DNA of 64,000 nt, taken from Odontesthes bonariensis. Taxonomy: Eukaryota > Chordata > Actinopteri > Atheriniformes > Atherinopsidae. The notes under the pieces are model-generated. The model did not search any database. It had not been told where the DNA came from and worked only from the letters and a program-made list of their open reading frames with translations. The stretch covers positions 20,143,209 to 20,207,208 of the forward strand of contig NC_134510.1 in NCBI RefSeq assembly GCF_027942865.1, read 5' to 3'. A program made the translations under genes and the position numbers. The first letter of the stretch is position 1, and every line of letters starts with the position of its first letter. Shown one piece after another: positions 61,800 to 64,000 of this stretch.

Positions 61800-63470
61800 G
61801 CCTTAAAACTTTAAGCACTCTATATGTTTTAGTAATAGTCCTTATTAAGCTGTCATACGTCTTGTGCTGAGATTGATGTGACATAGTCATGAGAAGTGTA
61901 AAGTTTAAGAAGTTTAAGAATTTCTAATATGCCCCAAATTAGAACTCAAACGCAAGGCTCAAATTAAGTTTTTTAACTGGGGGCGATATCATGAGTCAAG
62001 TTAAAGACCTCTGTCACAATTAAATTAAAGTGTGAGCTATTTTGTGACGAGAAGCAATTCAGAACACAAAGGAAGAAAACTGATGACTCATCATTATACA
62101 CCAGTGGTGTAAATTTGACAAGAATAGAGAAACTTGCTCAATGATGACACCTAAATCCTTCCAGACACTATTGTCTGTTTCATTTACGCACGCTGGTACA
62201 GTCTCAGTATTTATTTATGCCAGTAATGTAATTGCAGGTTTATATCAGGGCATGGAGCATTGCAGTTATTTTCAGCAATATGAGAACCTGGGATTCAAGG
62301 AACACATCTGGTTTGCTGTAAACAGAATCGACATAAACATACTCAGTCATGTACTTCTCCTCGGTTTAAAATTACCAGGAATTCATTTTCTTTTGAAAAT
62401 GAAAAACGCTTTTAGAAACACATAGACAGACATGCGTTGCTCTCAGAGTTAAAGGTAGCTGTACATAAAGCCCGCAATTTTATCTCATTGTCCTTGAACA
62501 TGAAAACAGGCTTAAAATGGTTTGTGCCCATTCACGGACATTTCTTGTGCACACTCCCTGTACCTACGTGGAGCTTCCCACTGGGAAACTGCTGCCACTT
62601 GTTCAGTGAATTTTAATGCTCACAACATTCATGGAAAATGCTTGACAGCATAAAGGAAAAAACTACAGCATGGATAAATAATCAAGTGTCATTGTGACAA
62701 ATCCCTATTTCTCAAAAGAGGCTGTTGCGAGTAATTACATTTAAATGAACTTGTCATAAGCAGCTACCATTCCGTAGTCTATTTCAGTTTTTCCTGCTGT
62801 GAAATTCTTACACCATCTTCATTACAGGCAAACGAGGCTGGAGCTTCGCAGACATAGCAGAGTCTGTTGTTAGTGGTTAATAAAAAGAAACACTTCTCTT
62901 CAGATGTGCCAAGGTTTTTCTGTTTTTCATCGGTTTTAATGATTCTTACACCACCTTAGTCTAGACGGATGATGAAGGTGTCTCATGGATCAGCATTAGG
63001 TCCACTGGTGTATATGCTTGGCATAAAGAAATTCAATAATATGTTTTTTAAAACTTTTCACTCATCAAGACGCATAGTTAACACATTTTCAGAACATAAG
63101 AGCGGTGAAAATTGAAGATTTCTACATTTTCACTTTTATCAAATACATGTTTGGAAATAGGCTGCTTATAAAAGGCTGAATTCCACCTAAACATAGCAGT
63201 CTCCTTTGACCTTTAAAGGTTTCCTAAGAGGTCATTGTTTGAAGAGGCGCATTTCAAACTAGCCTGAGACTCTGAATTTAAACTTTTTTTTTTACCAATT
63301 TTTCTTTTTTGAAAAAAGGAAAAAGCTTTGCTGTTTACCCTGTAAGCTGCTTTTTTTAGGGTCCTGACCTGGAAGTTAGAGAAGGTGAAAAACCAACTGT
63401 GTTATTCTTGAATTTTTTGCATTTCAAGTGATATGTGTGGTTGCAGTAGTACCTAATATATCATATGATA
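61800..63470. other. Gene-poor region
   Basis: No gene or element recognised. Confidence 0.5.
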
Positions 63471-64000
63471 AGGGATGCACCGATACTGGTATCGGGCCGA
63501 TACTATTCTAATATACTCTACTCGTTAAAGTTAACCGATACCATGAACCGATACCAATTTATTGCATTTTTTTAGATTGGCGGCGAGGGGAGATGTCAAA
63601 CTAATCAGGAACAGTGTGGTTAGGCTAGTATTTTGGCCAAAAAATTAGGTATTTTGATGTGACCACCCAACTTTTTAATCTAATCAAGTATCCTCTATCA
63701 TAAATAAACATTTGTTACCAAACAGCTTTAAAATTAGATGTGCAACACCTAAGCCAGACAATGAGATAGACCTGCTTCGATAAACAGACTTTTACACTGT
63801 TTTTATGCTTTAATTTCCACTTAATGAAGTAAAATATCTGATACTTTCCTTTTTCTTATGTTAAGTTTTGTTCGCTCGGCTTGGGCAAAGTCACTGCTTG
63901 GATTGAGAGCTGCTGCTGCTGCATCTAACTCGCGAACAAAGGGAAACTTTAAATTTCCAGATAAGGATAATTGACTTTGTAAACTCAAGTAACACTAACC
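63471..64000. mobile_element. Left end of a hAT-like element, cut by the window edge
   Basis: AGGGATGCACCGATACTGGT followed by repeated CCGATAC/GGTATCG motifs is the terminal sequence of a widespread vertebrate hAT group. The opposite terminus is not found before base 64000, so length and coding content are unknown. Confidence 0.6.

Overview
The window is vertebrate nuclear DNA from a ray-finned (teleost) fish, probably a percomorph. The evidence is intron-split genes with consensus splice sites, a single-exon membrane progestin receptor that reads like percomorph mPR-alpha, AT-rich spacers full of microsatellites, and many fish-type transposable elements (hAT copies, MITEs, solo LTRs, L2-like LINE relics). 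I see no bacterial, viral or plasmid features, no tRNA or rRNA gene and no CRISPR array.

Layout. (1) 1-3.2 kb, minus strand: the 5' five coding exons of a SERINC-family serine incorporator (best fit serinc2). The rest lies beyond the left edge. One of its introns carries a foldback repeat with three GGGTTA units in the spacer. (2) 4.87-5.58 kb: a solo LTR with a perfect 5-bp target duplication. (3) 6.8-10.5 kb, plus strand: stathmin 1 (stmn1), complete, with a likely non-coding first exon, four coding exons and a poly(A) signal. (4) 13.0-20.5 kb, plus strand: paqr7 (mPR-alpha), with a CpG-rich promoter and 5' UTR exon, a 3.7-kb intron containing a poly-C tract, a second promoter-like cluster and an L2-like relic, one 352-codon coding exon and a probable long 3' UTR. 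(5) 20.5-64 kb: a large region with no gene I can identify. It is populated by datable mobile elements: a MITE at 21.2 kb, a hAT at 30.1 kb, clustered palindromes at 33.2 kb, two copies of one retroposed tail at 37.4 and 47.9 kb, a hAT with a nested second element at 44.5-45.8 kb, a second solo LTR at 54.5 kb, a foldback MITE at 56.0 kb and the start of another hAT at 63.5 kb. One minus-strand open segment at 61.59-61.79 kb looks like an isolated exon of an unrecognised gene.

The stmn1-paqr7 pair matches the human 1p36.11 neighbourhood, where STMN1 and PAQR7 are adjacent. The genes do not form a pathway: stathmin destabilises microtubules, mPR-alpha is a surface steroid receptor and SERINC is a lipid-associated multipass membrane protein. 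I found no convincing new biological system. The best leads are the nested transposons with intact target duplications, the perfect palindromes, the promoter-like clusters inside introns and the orphan exon.
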